DNA from: Reyranella sp. | GTDB lineage: Bacteria > Pseudomonadota > Alphaproteobacteria > Reyranellales > Reyranellaceae | Assembly: GCA_021732285.1 (NCBI GenBank) | Contig: JAKFVH010000034.1 | Coordinates: forward strand, 1 to 58,392 | Direction: 5' to 3' | Length of the DNA: 58,392 bases | Position numbers and translations under genes: made by a program | Shown here: piece by piece, positions 44,787 through 51,364 of the stretch | Layout: each line of letters begins with the position of its first letter | How positions within the stretch are numbered: position 1 is the first letter of the stretch | The notes under the pieces: model-generated | What the model was told of the DNA's origin: nothing | The model's input: only the letters and a program-made list of their open reading frames with translations | Database searches by the model: none

Positions 44787-46503
44787 CGGCTTCCTGGTCC
44801 TGCGGCATGGGGAAGGTCACCGCCACTCGCATTCCTCCGCCCTCTCGCGCCGATATCTGTGCCTCGCCACCAAGCTGCATGGCAAGGCCCCGGATCAGGG
44901 TGAGGCCGAAGCCGCCGCGGACATCGGCCCTGAGCAAGCCGGCGCCGCCCGCGCCGTTGTCCTCGATGGTGAGCTCGACCGTGCCGGCCTTGTCGGCGGC
45001 CTCGATGCGGATCTCGGGCGCTGTGACATTTTCGAAACTGCGGTTGAGCGCGCTGCTCACCGCCTCGGTGACGATCAGGCCGATGGGGATGGCGATGTCG
45101 GGGCCGACCGCCATGATCGGCGCGCGGATCTGGTAGCGCGGCTGCGGCCGGTCGGGGTTGCGGCGGCCGACCGAGATCTGCCGCACCAGGTCGCTGATGA
45201 ACTGCTGGAAGTCGACCAGCGCCCAGCTCGAGCGCTCGTAGAGATGGCGATGCAGGATCGAAAGCGTCAGCACGCGGTTCTGGGCGTCGCCGAAGAAGCG
45301 GCGGATGCGCGGCGAGCGGATCTCGCCGGCCTGCAGGTTCAGGAGGCTCGAGATCATCTGCAGGTTGTTCTTCACCCGGTGATGGATCTCGCGCAGCATG
45401 TGGTCGCGCTGCTCGAGGCCGGCTCGGAGCTCGGCCTCGCGGCTGGCGATCGCCGCAGCCATCGCGCGCACGCCCTCGCCTACCGACGAGAGTTCCGGGC
45501 CCCACAGATGCCTGGGTTCGAGCTTCATGTCGTCGCCGCGCGCCACGCGGTCGGCGAAGTCGCGGATGTAGCGCAGCGGCCGCACGCACCAGCGATCGGC
45601 GCCCAGCCAGACCGCTGCCAAGGCTGCGGCCAGCGCCAGCACGACCAGGATGAAGCCGCCCCAGTCGGCTAGCAGCGTCGGCAGGCCCTCGACGACCGGC
45701 GCCGCCGCGACCACGAAGATCGAGGTATCGGCGAGCGGCAACAGGCGAAACTCGTAGAGCTGGCCATCCTGGCCGTACTCGCGAAATGCCTTCTGGCCGC
45801 CGACGATCGCGGCGGCGAGCCGCACGGCGACCGGCAGTATGCGCGCCGCCTCGGCACTGCCGGCGAGCGAGATGCCGCGCCGATCGACCAGCGACACGGC
45901 GATCCGGTCGGCGGCCGATGCCGGCGTCACGAGATCGGCGAAGGAGCGCAGCGAAATGCCGACGGCGCACATGCCGCGGAATTCGCCGCCCTGCAGGATC
46001 GGCAGAGCGATCGGGATCACCGCGGCGGGCGTGACGCGACTGGCGAGCTGGGCACCTACGGCGAACTTGCCGCTCTCGCGCACCAACCGGAAGACCTCGC
46101 GGTCGGAGAAGCCCATGCCGACGGCGGTCGGGGCGCTGGAGCAGCGCGCCGTGCCCGCGGCGTCGGTGACGAAGGCGGACGAGTATTCGTTGGGGAATTT
46201 CTGCAGGACCTGCCCGAGATAGGCCTCGCAGCGGTTGATGTCGGTTGCCGAGGCATCCGGGTTGGCGCTCTGCCTCACGGTGTCCTCCTCGCACATCGCC
46301 ACCAGCAGGCGGCGCGAGGCTTCGATCAGCTCGCGGTGGCGCGCCACCACCAGCTCAGCGGCGGCGACCACCGCCTCGGCGTGACGCACCTGGCCCGCGC
46401 GCTGCTCGCGCACGGAGTACCACGCCGCCAGAGCAAGCACCGGCAAGAGCGCAATGGTGACGACTACGACCAGCCTCGTGCGCAGCGACCAACCGGCCAG
46501 CAT
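44779..46503 (-). CDS. HisKA_2-type sensor histidine kinase, candidate PhyR kinase
   Basis: 574 residues. Two transmembrane helices (about 9-28 and 282-300) frame a periplasmic Cache-like sensor, with HAMP-like RPLRYIRDFADRVARGDD following. The kinase core is of the HisKA_2/HWE-like group: MLREIHHRVKNNLQMISSLL holds the phospho-His near residue 370, then EAVSSALNRSF and GGFGLTLIRGLAMQLGG. Kinases of this group are the known partners of PhyR. It begins 16 bp after phyR in the same operon. Confidence 0.9.
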   Translation of the reverse strand: MLAGWSLRTRLVVVVTIALLPVLALAAWYSVREQRAGQVRHAEAVVAAAELVVARHRELIEASRRLLVAMCEEDTVRQSANPDASATDINRCEAYLGQVLQKFPNEYSSAFVTDAAGTARCSSAPTAVGMGFSDREVFRLVRESGKFAVGAQLASRVTPAAVIPIALPILQGGEFRGMCAVGISLRSFADLVTPASAADRIAVSLVDRRGISLAGSAEAARILPVAVRLAAAIVGGQKAFREYGQDGQLYEFRLLPLADTSIFVVAAAPVVEGLPTLLADWGGFILVVLALAAALAAVWLGADRWCVRPLRYIRDFADRVARGDDMKLEPRHLWGPELSSVGEGVRAMAAAIASREAELRAGLEQRDHMLREIHHRVKNNLQMISSLLNLQAGEIRSPRIRRFFGDAQNRVLTLSILHRHLYERSSWALVDFQQFISDLVRQISVGRRNPDRPQPRYQIRAPIMAVGPDIAIPIGLIVTEAVSSALNRSFENVTAPEIRIEAADKAGTVELTIEDNGAGGAGLLRADVRGGFGLTLIRGLAMQLGGEAQISAREGGGMRVAVTFPMPQDQEADA

Positions 46504-46519
46504 CGCGCGGCTCCAGTCG

Positions 46520-47317
46520 TCAGATCGCGACGGTATCGAGCGCCTGGGCGATCGCCGCGCGGAGGAGATCGGGATCGAACGGCTTGGAGATGACGAAGGC
46601 GGGCTCGACCTGCTTGCCCGTCAGCAGCCTCTCGGGATAGCCGGTGACGAAGATCACCGGCACGCTCATCGAGCGCATGATCTGGTTGACCGCGGCGATG
46701 CCGCTGTCGCCGCCGCGCAGCTGGATGTCGGCCAGCACGAGGTGCGGCGAATGCTGCTTGGCGAGCTCGACCGCCGTCTTCTCGGTGGCGGCGATGCCGA
46801 CCACCTGGTGGCCCGCATTGCGCACGATGTCGGCGACGTCGAGCGCGATCACCGCCTCGTCCTCGATGACCAGCACGCGCACCGCCGCGACGCGCTGCAG
46901 CTCGCGGCGCGCCTCGTCGAGGCTGCGCTCGGCCGCCTCGGCCTCGATGCCGAGGATCTTGGCCGCGTCGGCCACGGTGAAGCCCTCGAGCACGGTGAGC
47001 AGCAGCACCTGCCGCTGCAGGGGCGCCATGTCGGTGAGCGATTCCTTCAGCCGGCCGCTGACGCTGTTCTCGCTGCCCGCGTCCTCCAGCCCGCCGAACG
47101 GCTGCTGCAGGCGGTGGAATAACGTGAAGACGCCGAGCTTGGTGTCTTCCGTCCTGGCGACGAGGTCGGGCTGCTGCATGGCGACCTCGGCGCACAGGCG
47201 CACCCACTCGTCGCCGCGTTTCTGGGAACCGGTAACGGCTCGGGCGTAACGCCTCAGGAAGGGCAGCGCCCTGCTGATCGCCTCGGACATCTTGTTGGTG
47301 GCTGGTGACTCTGCCAC
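46520..47317 (-). CDS. phyR: General stress response regulator PhyR (sigma-like domain + receiver)
   Basis: 265 residues, the usual PhyR length. The N-terminal sigma-factor mimic (about 10-135) includes ISRALPFLRRYARAVTGSQ, PLQRQVLLLTVLEGFTVADAA and ILGIEAEAAERSLDEA. The C-terminal receiver has VLVIEDEAVIALDVADIV, Asp in LVLADIQLRGGDSG, Thr in VIFVTGYPE and Lys in VISKPFDPD. When phosphorylated, PhyR sequesters NepR and frees EcfG. GTG 47317 was chosen because GGGAGAG lies 4-5 nt upstream; ATG 47290 is an alternative. Confidence 0.95.
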   Translation of the reverse strand: MAESPATNKMSEAISRALPFLRRYARAVTGSQKRGDEWVRLCAEVAMQQPDLVARTEDTKLGVFTLFHRLQQPFGGLEDAGSENSVSGRLKESLTDMAPLQRQVLLLTVLEGFTVADAAKILGIEAEAAERSLDEARRELQRVAAVRVLVIEDEAVIALDVADIVRNAGHQVVGIAATEKTAVELAKQHSPHLVLADIQLRGGDSGIAAVNQIMRSMSVPVIFVTGYPERLLTGKQVEPAFVISKPFDPDLLRAAIAQALDTVAI

Positions 47318-47351
47318 GATTCTCTCCCTCGTTCTCGCTCGCCGATCACGA

Positions 47352-47390
47352 GCGACGGCCGGCCCGATCGCAATCGGGGCCGGCCGTCGC
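47352..47390. terminator. Long GC-rich hairpin between the glycine-zipper gene and phyR
   Basis: GCGACGGCCGGCCCGAT (47352-47368) is inverted at 47373-47390 with one bulged base. There is no T-run on the minus strand side, so it may be a terminator or an mRNA boundary for the 47464 gene. The rest of 47391-47463 shows no gene. Confidence 0.45.
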
Positions 47391-47463
47391 AATATACATT
47401 AAGCCGACTGCCGCGCAGGGCAAACTTGCACAGCCGTGCATGGACGGTGACGTATTTCGAAGT

Positions 47464-47685
47464 CTACCGCTCCGGCGCCGTCACCGCACCGATCGTGGCG
47501 CCTGCCGCGCCGCCAACCACCGCGCCCGCCACCGGCGAGCCGACCGTTGAGCCGACGACCGCGCCGGAAGCCGCACCGATCGCACCGCCCGTGAGCGCGC
47601 GGTCGACCGGCCGTTGACCGCAGGCGGTGGTCAGCAAACCGAGACCGGCGATCGCCACGGCCACCTTCACTACATGAAAAGTCAT
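47464..47685 (-). CDS. Glycine-zipper lipoprotein
   Basis: 73 residues. A lipobox LLTTACGQ (Cys near 22) is followed by an almost uninterrupted glycine-zipper helix: GGAIGAASGAVVGSTVGSP then AGAVVGGAAGATIGAV. Such proteins are outer-membrane-associated and stress-induced (YMGG/OsmB-like). GGGAGAG lies before the ATG. It is 42 bp downstream of the 27-residue peptide gene and probably in its transcript. Confidence 0.85.
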   Translation of the reverse strand: MTFHVVKVAVAIAGLGLLTTACGQRPVDRALTGGAIGAASGAVVGSTVGSPVAGAVVGGAAGATIGAVTAPER

Positions 47686-47727
47686 GGTCCTCTCTCCCTT
47701 CTCGGTTTGCGGTCGGCCGGATGCGTC

Positions 47728-47811
47728 TCAGTTCAGCCAGCCCAGGACCCACATCAGCAGGAGCACCGGAATCGGTACTCCCAGGAGCCACAGCACCGCT
47801 GCGCGTCCCAT
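47728..47811 (-). CDS. 27-residue hydrophobic membrane peptide
   Basis: MGRAAVLWLLGVPIPVLLLMWV then LGWLN before TGA; one transmembrane helix with a central Pro-x-Pro. AAGGAGG lies 5 nt before the ATG, and a strict EcfG promoter ends 27 nt upstream, which supports it being a real gene despite its size. Similar tiny MGRAVVLWLLG-type peptides occur in other alphaproteobacteria (recollection). Confidence 0.7.
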   Translation of the reverse strand: MGRAAVLWLLGVPIPVLLLMWVLGWLN

Positions 47812-47838
47812 TGCAACCTCCTTGGATTCTGCGGTTAC

Positions 47839-47863
47839 AACGCAGGATGCGGCACGAGGTTCC
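47839..47863 (-). promoter_or_regulatory. EcfG-type promoter of the peptide/glycine-zipper pair
   Basis: GGAAC (47863-47859), 16 bp, CGTT (47842-47839), minus strand. Exact consensus. Confidence 0.78.
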
Positions 47864-47888
47864 CTATGGACCGGCTACCTGTGGATCG

Positions 47889-48086
47889 CTACATGCGGTT
47901 GATCCAGCTATTGACCTGGCGTTCCGCCTCGTCCTTGGCGATGCCGTAGCGCTCCTGGATGCGGCCAACGAGCTGGTCCTGCTTGCCGTTGATGACCGTA
48001 ATGTCGTCCTCGGTCAGCTTGCCCCACTGCTCCTTGACCTTGCCGGTGAGCTGCTTCCAGTTGCCTTCAACACGATCCCAATTCAT
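47889..48086 (-). CDS. CsbD family stress protein
   Basis: 65 residues, cytosolic form: NWDRVEGNWKQLTGKVKEQW, GKLTEDDITVINGKQDQLVG, RIQERYGIAKDEAERQVNSW. ATG 48086 has AAGGAGAG 5-6 nt upstream. An EcfG-like promoter is 57 nt upstream. Confidence 0.93.
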   Translation of the reverse strand: MNWDRVEGNWKQLTGKVKEQWGKLTEDDITVINGKQDQLVGRIQERYGIAKDEAERQVNSWINRM

Positions 48087-48143
48087 GTGTCTCTCCTTCC
48101 AATGGGTGGATGTGGATTTCGGCGTCTTGTGAGACGCCCCCTC

Positions 48144-48168
48144 AACGTGGCAGTGCCGGTGCGGTTGC
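48144..48168 (-). promoter_or_regulatory. EcfG-type promoter of the CsbD gene
   Basis: GCAAC (48168-48164), 16 bp, CGTT (48147-48144), minus strand. One base from strict consensus. Confidence 0.55.
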
Positions 48169-48271
48169 GCGACAGGCGCGGGCAGATTTCCTTTGCGTGG
48201 CGACAGGCGATTGCCCACATAAGGAGCGGACAAATCGAGGAACGAGTTTCGTCGCGGGAGATCTGCGCTCG

Positions 48272-48739
48272 ATGATTAGGAACGACATCGTAGCGTTGCT
48301 TCCGGACCTTCGCGCGTTCTCGCGCTTCCTGTGCCGCGAGCGCGAAGCCGCCGACGACCTCGTGCAGAACACCATCCTGTCCGCGCTCGACAAGCAGGAC
48401 CAGTTCGAACCCGGCACCAACCTCAAGGGTTGGCTGTTCACCATCATGCGCAATCGGTTCTATTCGGATCTGCGCACCCAGCGCCGGCGTCCCGCCTCGA
48501 TCGACAGCGATACGGCGCCGATGCTGACCGCCGTCGACAATCCCGAAGCCGCGCTTGCCCTCAAGGAGCTGTCGTCGGCCTTGTTCGACCTCAGCCCGCA
48601 ATCGCGTGAAGCACTCGTGCTGGTTGGTGCCGGCGGTTTCTCGTACGAAGAAGCGGCGGCGCTGTGCGGTTGCTCAGTCGGTACGCTCAAGGCGCGCGTT
48701 TCACGCGCGCGCAAGCAGCTGTCAGGGAAGCTCGGATAA
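48272..48739 (+). CDS. ecfG: ECF sigma factor, EcfG-like
   Basis: 155 residues with region 2 (LLPDLRAFSRFLCREREAAD, LVQNTILSALDK, GTNLKGWLFTIMRN) and region 4 (SREALVLVGAGGFSYEEAAA then CSVGTLKARVSRARKQL). The ALVLVGAGGFSYEEAA stretch closely resembles known EcfG proteins. No extra domains. The start was taken at ATG 48272; upstream in-frame codons to 48110 have no support. It is divergent from the CsbD gene. I see no EcfG box in the right place, although GGAAC occurs at 48239. Confidence 0.85.
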   Translation: MIRNDIVALLPDLRAFSRFLCREREAADDLVQNTILSALDKQDQFEPGTNLKGWLFTIMRNRFYSDLRTQRRRPASIDSDTAPMLTAVDNPEAALALKELSSALFDLSPQSREALVLVGAGGFSYEEAAALCGCSVGTLKARVSRARKQLSGKLG

Positions 48740-48840
48740 AAACCCAGAAATTTCAACGGTTTGGCTGACGGCCGCCTAGATCATGTAACCTTTTCAATAA
48801 CTGAGCATTAGTTGGTCGTTCGGAATTTCTGGAGAGGTTC

Positions 48841-49422
48841 ATGTCCACCGAAACGAGCAACGACATTCGCGACTTCCATGAGCAGCTGAAAGCGATCCTT
48901 CCGCGGCTCCGGATCTACGCACTGTCGCTGACGCGCGATCGTGACGCGGCAGATGACCTGGTCCACGACACCGTGATCAAGGCGTTGACCGGACGCCACA
49001 GCTTCCAGCCGGGTACCAACCTGGCGGCGTGGTTGTTCCGCATCCAGCGCAACGAGTTCATTTCCGGCCTGCGCCGCCAGCGTCCGACCGTGCCGGTCGA
49101 CACCGCGATCGCCGAATCTCTGTCGCATCCGGCGCATCAGGACAGTGGCCTGGTGATGCGCGAGTTCGTCTCGGCCTTTGCCAAGCTTGCGCCGACACAG
49201 CGCGAGGCGTTGCTGCTCGCGGTCCTCGAGGGCCTGCCCTACGAGGTCATCGCCCAGCATACCGGCGTGTCGGTTGGCACGGTGAAGAGCCGCATCAGCC
49301 GCGCCCGCGATACGCTGGAGCGCCTGCTGCTGGAGGGCGAGGCCAAGCCGCGTCCGACAAGCGGTATCGACACCACTGCCGATCGCGACGCCGACGAGGC
49401 GCTTCACGAACAGCCGCGGTAA
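48841..49422 (+). CDS. ECF sigma factor, second EcfG-type paralogue
   Basis: 193 residues: region 2 with LRIYALSLTRDRDAADDLVH and GTNLAAWLFRIQRNEFI, region 4 with QREALLLAVLEGLPYEVIAQ and GVSVGTVKSRISRARDTLERL, and a polar C-terminal tail. Similar to the 48272 sigma factor but distinct in region 4. It is followed by nepR after 115 bp. In alphaproteobacteria an ecfG gene normally adjoins nepR, so this copy may be the cognate sigma factor (inference). Which copy is dominant cannot be told. Confidence 0.87.
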   Translation: MSTETSNDIRDFHEQLKAILPRLRIYALSLTRDRDAADDLVHDTVIKALTGRHSFQPGTNLAAWLFRIQRNEFISGLRRQRPTVPVDTAIAESLSHPAHQDSGLVMREFVSAFAKLAPTQREALLLAVLEGLPYEVIAQHTGVSVGTVKSRISRARDTLERLLLEGEAKPRPTSGIDTTADRDADEALHEQPR

Positions 49423-49537
49423 TCCCCTTCCGGACGTCGCTTGAGGTTGTGGTATAGTCATGGATAGTTCGTGGGGGAGAGATCAATGGCTCAGACGGGA
49501 CCCGGAGGAATGGGCAGCATTCCCCGAGGAGAACGTC

Positions 49538-49789
49538 ATGGCCCATGACGACAAGCGGCGTCCAGCGGCCCCGGCGCCCAAGCCGGGGCTGAAGGCTGAT
49601 GGTAAGTCCGGGAGGGGCGCAAAGGTGTCCACCGAGCGGCCGTTCGACATGTGGCTACAGAAGCAGCTGCATGCAATGTACGACGAGATTGCCAGCGAGC
49701 CGCTGCCCAACGATCTGCTCAATCTGATCGATCACGACGCTGAAAAGGCCGGCGACGGCAAGGGCGGCAAGACGCCGAAGAAGGCGTAG
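49538..49789 (+). CDS. nepR: Anti-sigma factor NepR
   Basis: 83 residues. A Lys/Pro/Ala-rich disordered N-terminus is followed by the two-helix NepR core FDMWLQKQLHAMYDEIAS and EPLPNDLLNLID, then a basic tail. NepR binds EcfG, and phosphorylated PhyR removes it. ATG 49538 has GAGGAG 6 nt upstream. The earlier in-frame ATG at 49460 was rejected because the extra 26 residues are not NepR-like. Confidence 0.92.
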   Translation: MAHDDKRRPAAPAPKPGLKADGKSGRGAKVSTERPFDMWLQKQLHAMYDEIASEPLPNDLLNLIDHDAEKAGDGKGGKTPKKA

Positions 49790-49809
49790 CTCCAAAGGAC
49801 GTCGCTCAA

Positions 49810-49835
49810 GGAACTCCGACGAGTGGGCGGCCGTT
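49810..49835 (+). promoter_or_regulatory. EcfG-type promoter of the 49864 gene
   Basis: GGAAC (49810-49814), 17 bp, CGTT (49832-49835), 28 nt before ATG 49864. Exact consensus. Confidence 0.75.
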
Positions 49836-49863
49836 GTCATGTCTCCACCAGACGGAGACCGAC

Positions 49864-50139
49864 ATGCTTGCCAGCGAAGACAAGAAGAAGGCGCTGACCA
49901 ATCCAAGCAGCGTCTTCAAGCATCCCGCCGACGTCGTCGCATGCAAGGACCTCGACAAGAACGAGAAGGCCGCCATCCTCAAGCAATGGGAGCTCGACGC
50001 GCGCCTGATGCAGGTCGCCGCTGAAGAAGGCATGACCGAAGGCGAGCGCAGCCTCTTCGCCGATGTCAAAAAGGCCCAGGAGAAGCTCCACCTCCCCGAC
50101 CTCGAGGAGGACGGCGCGCCGACCAAGGCGGGGCCGTAG
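49864..50139 (+). CDS. Small conserved hypothetical protein, stress-regulated
   Basis: 91 residues, soluble and charged: LASEDKKKALTNPSSVFKHP, DVVACKDLDKNEKAAILKQW, then ELDARLMQVAAEEGMTEGE and an acidic end. It is helical by composition and has no known domain. GGAG lies 8 nt before the ATG. Given its promoter it should be a general stress protein (inference). Confidence 0.75.
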   Translation: MLASEDKKKALTNPSSVFKHPADVVACKDLDKNEKAAILKQWELDARLMQVAAEEGMTEGERSLFADVKKAQEKLHLPDLEEDGAPTKAGP

Positions 50140-50147
50140 CAGAATTC

Positions 50148-50313
50148 ATTCCTCCCCATCGTCATACGATGGGGCGTGGCGCTTTTGGCCGCATGGCGGC
50201 CAAAACGCCTGGCCCGCGCAGCGGGCGGAGGGGTCATAAATCAGAATCGTGACTCCATGACCCCTCCGACGCCGTATGACGGCGCCACCTCCCCAGCTTC
50301 GCTGGGGAGGAAT
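50148..50313. repeat. Composite palindromic repeat element
   Basis: Outer inverted ends ATTCCTCCCCA (50148-50158) and TGGGGAGGAAT (50303-50313). Inside are nested hairpins: CCCCATCG/CGATGGGG, a GCTTTTGGCC/GGCCAAAACG stem, GGAGGGGTCAT/ATGACCCCTCC, and CTCCCCAGC/GCTGGGGAG. There is no ORF. It has the look of a non-autonomous repeat. It occupies the left part of the 50140-50536 intergenic region. Confidence 0.7.
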
Positions 50314-50326
50314 CCCAGAACTCCCA

Positions 50327-50362
50327 CAAACAAGAATGGCGGCGGCCTTTCGACCGCCGCCA
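50327..50362 (-). terminator. Rho-independent terminator on the minus strand
   Basis: Hairpin TGGCGGCGG...CCGCCGCCA (50337-50362), followed on the minus strand by TTCTTGTTTG (50336-50327). The T-rich side shows it ends a leftward transcript, yet no minus-strand gene lies upstream of it before 50493. Confidence 0.65.
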
Positions 50363-50462
50363 CCCTCATTCGCAACGCGTCGGTCAGCCCGGCCGGCGCA
50401 CCGCGAACTCGGCTTTGGGGATGGACGCCTGGCTCGCGTCCCCTCCCGAATAACCATGCGAG
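50327..50462 (-). ncRNA. Candidate stress-induced small RNA
   Basis: A leftward transcript is bounded by an EcfG-like promoter (50469-50493) and the terminator at 50327-50362. Inside, GGACGC (50435-50430) can pair with GCGTCC (50423-50418), extended by GGGG/CCCC. The only ATG frame near the start (50457) has no ribosome site and reads through the terminator, so a coding role looks unlikely. Confidence 0.4.
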
Positions 50463-50468
50463 ATGAAT

Positions 50469-50493
50469 AACGGGTGCCGTTGTTCGAGGTTGC
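50469..50493 (-). promoter_or_regulatory. EcfG-type promoter with no protein gene downstream
   Basis: GCAAC (50493-50489), 16 bp, CGTT (50472-50469), minus strand. One base from strict consensus. It overlaps the putative sigma70 promoter of the divergent SDR gene. Confidence 0.45.
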
Positions 50494-50509
50494 GGCGGTT
50501 CGCTATACA
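50480..50509 (+). promoter_or_regulatory. Possible sigma70 promoter of the SDR gene
   Basis: TTGTTC (50480-50485), 18 bp, TATACA (50504-50509), 28 nt before ATG 50537. Boxes are fair matches to the consensus. Confidence 0.35.
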
Positions 50510-50536
50510 GACCGACCCTGAGGGAGGAACCTGGAC

Positions 50537-51301
50537 ATGGAGCTTTTCGATCTTTCCGGCCGCGTCGCCGTGGTCACCGGCGGCAACGGCGGCATCGGGC
50601 TCGGCATGGCGCTCGGCATGGCGCGCGCTGGCGCCACCATCGTCGTGGCGGGCCGTGACGCCGCCAAGAACGCCGCGGCGGTGAAGCAGATCCAGGAGGC
50701 CGGTGCCAAGGCGAGCGCCATCCCGGTCGACGTCCTGAAGGAAGACTCCTGTCGCGCCCTGGTGGCCGACACCGTGAAGACGCACGGCCGCCTCGACATC
50801 CTGGTCAACAATGCCGGCGTCAACATCCGCAAGCAGCCCGAGCAGTACACACTCGCTGAATGGCACACGGTGATGGACAGCAACCTCACCAGCGCCTTCC
50901 TGTGCAGCCATGCCGCCTATCCCGAGATGAAGAAGGGCGGCGTGGGCAAGATCATCAATATCGGCTCGATGATGTCGATCTTCGGCGCCCCCTTCGCCAC
51001 CGCCTACGCCGCGAGCAAGGGCGGCATGGTGCAGATGACCAAGGCGATGGCGACCGCCTGGGCCAAGGACAACATCCAGGTCAACGCCATCCTGCCGGGC
51101 TGGATCGACACGGCGCTGACCCGCCGTGCCCGCGAACAGATCCAGGGCCTGCACGACAACGTGCTGAAGCGCACGCCGGCCGGCCGCTGGGGCGAACCGT
51201 CGGACTTCGCCGGCATCGCGGTCTTCCTGGCCGCGGCCGCGTCTGACTTCGTGACCGGCGCCGCCATCACCGTCGACGGCGGCTATTCTGTCTTGGGTTA
51301 A
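50537..51301 (+). CDS. SDR family NAD(P)-dependent oxidoreductase
   Basis: 254 residues, classical short-chain dehydrogenase: cofactor loop VVTGGNGGIGLGMALG, NNAGVN, catalytic Ser in IINIGSMMSIFG, Tyr and Lys in TAYAASKGGM, and the PGWIDT and TVDGGYSVLG ends. Similar in plan to KduD/glucose 1-dehydrogenase-type enzymes; the substrate is not readable. GGGAGG lies 11-12 nt before the ATG. Its stop abuts the palindrome at 51303. Confidence 0.92.
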   Translation: MELFDLSGRVAVVTGGNGGIGLGMALGMARAGATIVVAGRDAAKNAAAVKQIQEAGAKASAIPVDVLKEDSCRALVADTVKTHGRLDILVNNAGVNIRKQPEQYTLAEWHTVMDSNLTSAFLCSHAAYPEMKKGGVGKIINIGSMMSIFGAPFATAYAASKGGMVQMTKAMATAWAKDNIQVNAILPGWIDTALTRRAREQIQGLHDNVLKRTPAGRWGEPSDFAGIAVFLAAAASDFVTGAAITVDGGYSVLG

Positions 51302-51302
51302 T

Positions 51303-51361
51303 GGGAGCGCGGGCCTCCGGCCCGCATCATGATCATGAGCGGGCCGGAGGCCCGCGCTCCC
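51303..51361. repeat. REP-like perfect inverted repeat between convergent genes
   Basis: Perfect 23-bp arms GGGAGCGCGGGCCTCCGGCCCGC (51303-51325) and its complement (51339-51361) around a short ATCATGATCATGA centre. It is identical in arm sequence to the element at 38587 and fills the gap between two convergent stop codons. Confidence 0.92.
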
Positions 51362-51364
51362 GGA

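Noticed and set aside
48239..48243. GGAAC just upstream of the ecfG-like start as an autoregulatory promoter
   Set aside because: No CGTT at 16-17 bp, so it does not meet the rule used for the other sites.
38587..51361. REP palindromes as a CRISPR array or attachment sites
   Set aside because: Copies are isolated and kilobases apart, without spacers, integrase or tRNA nearby.
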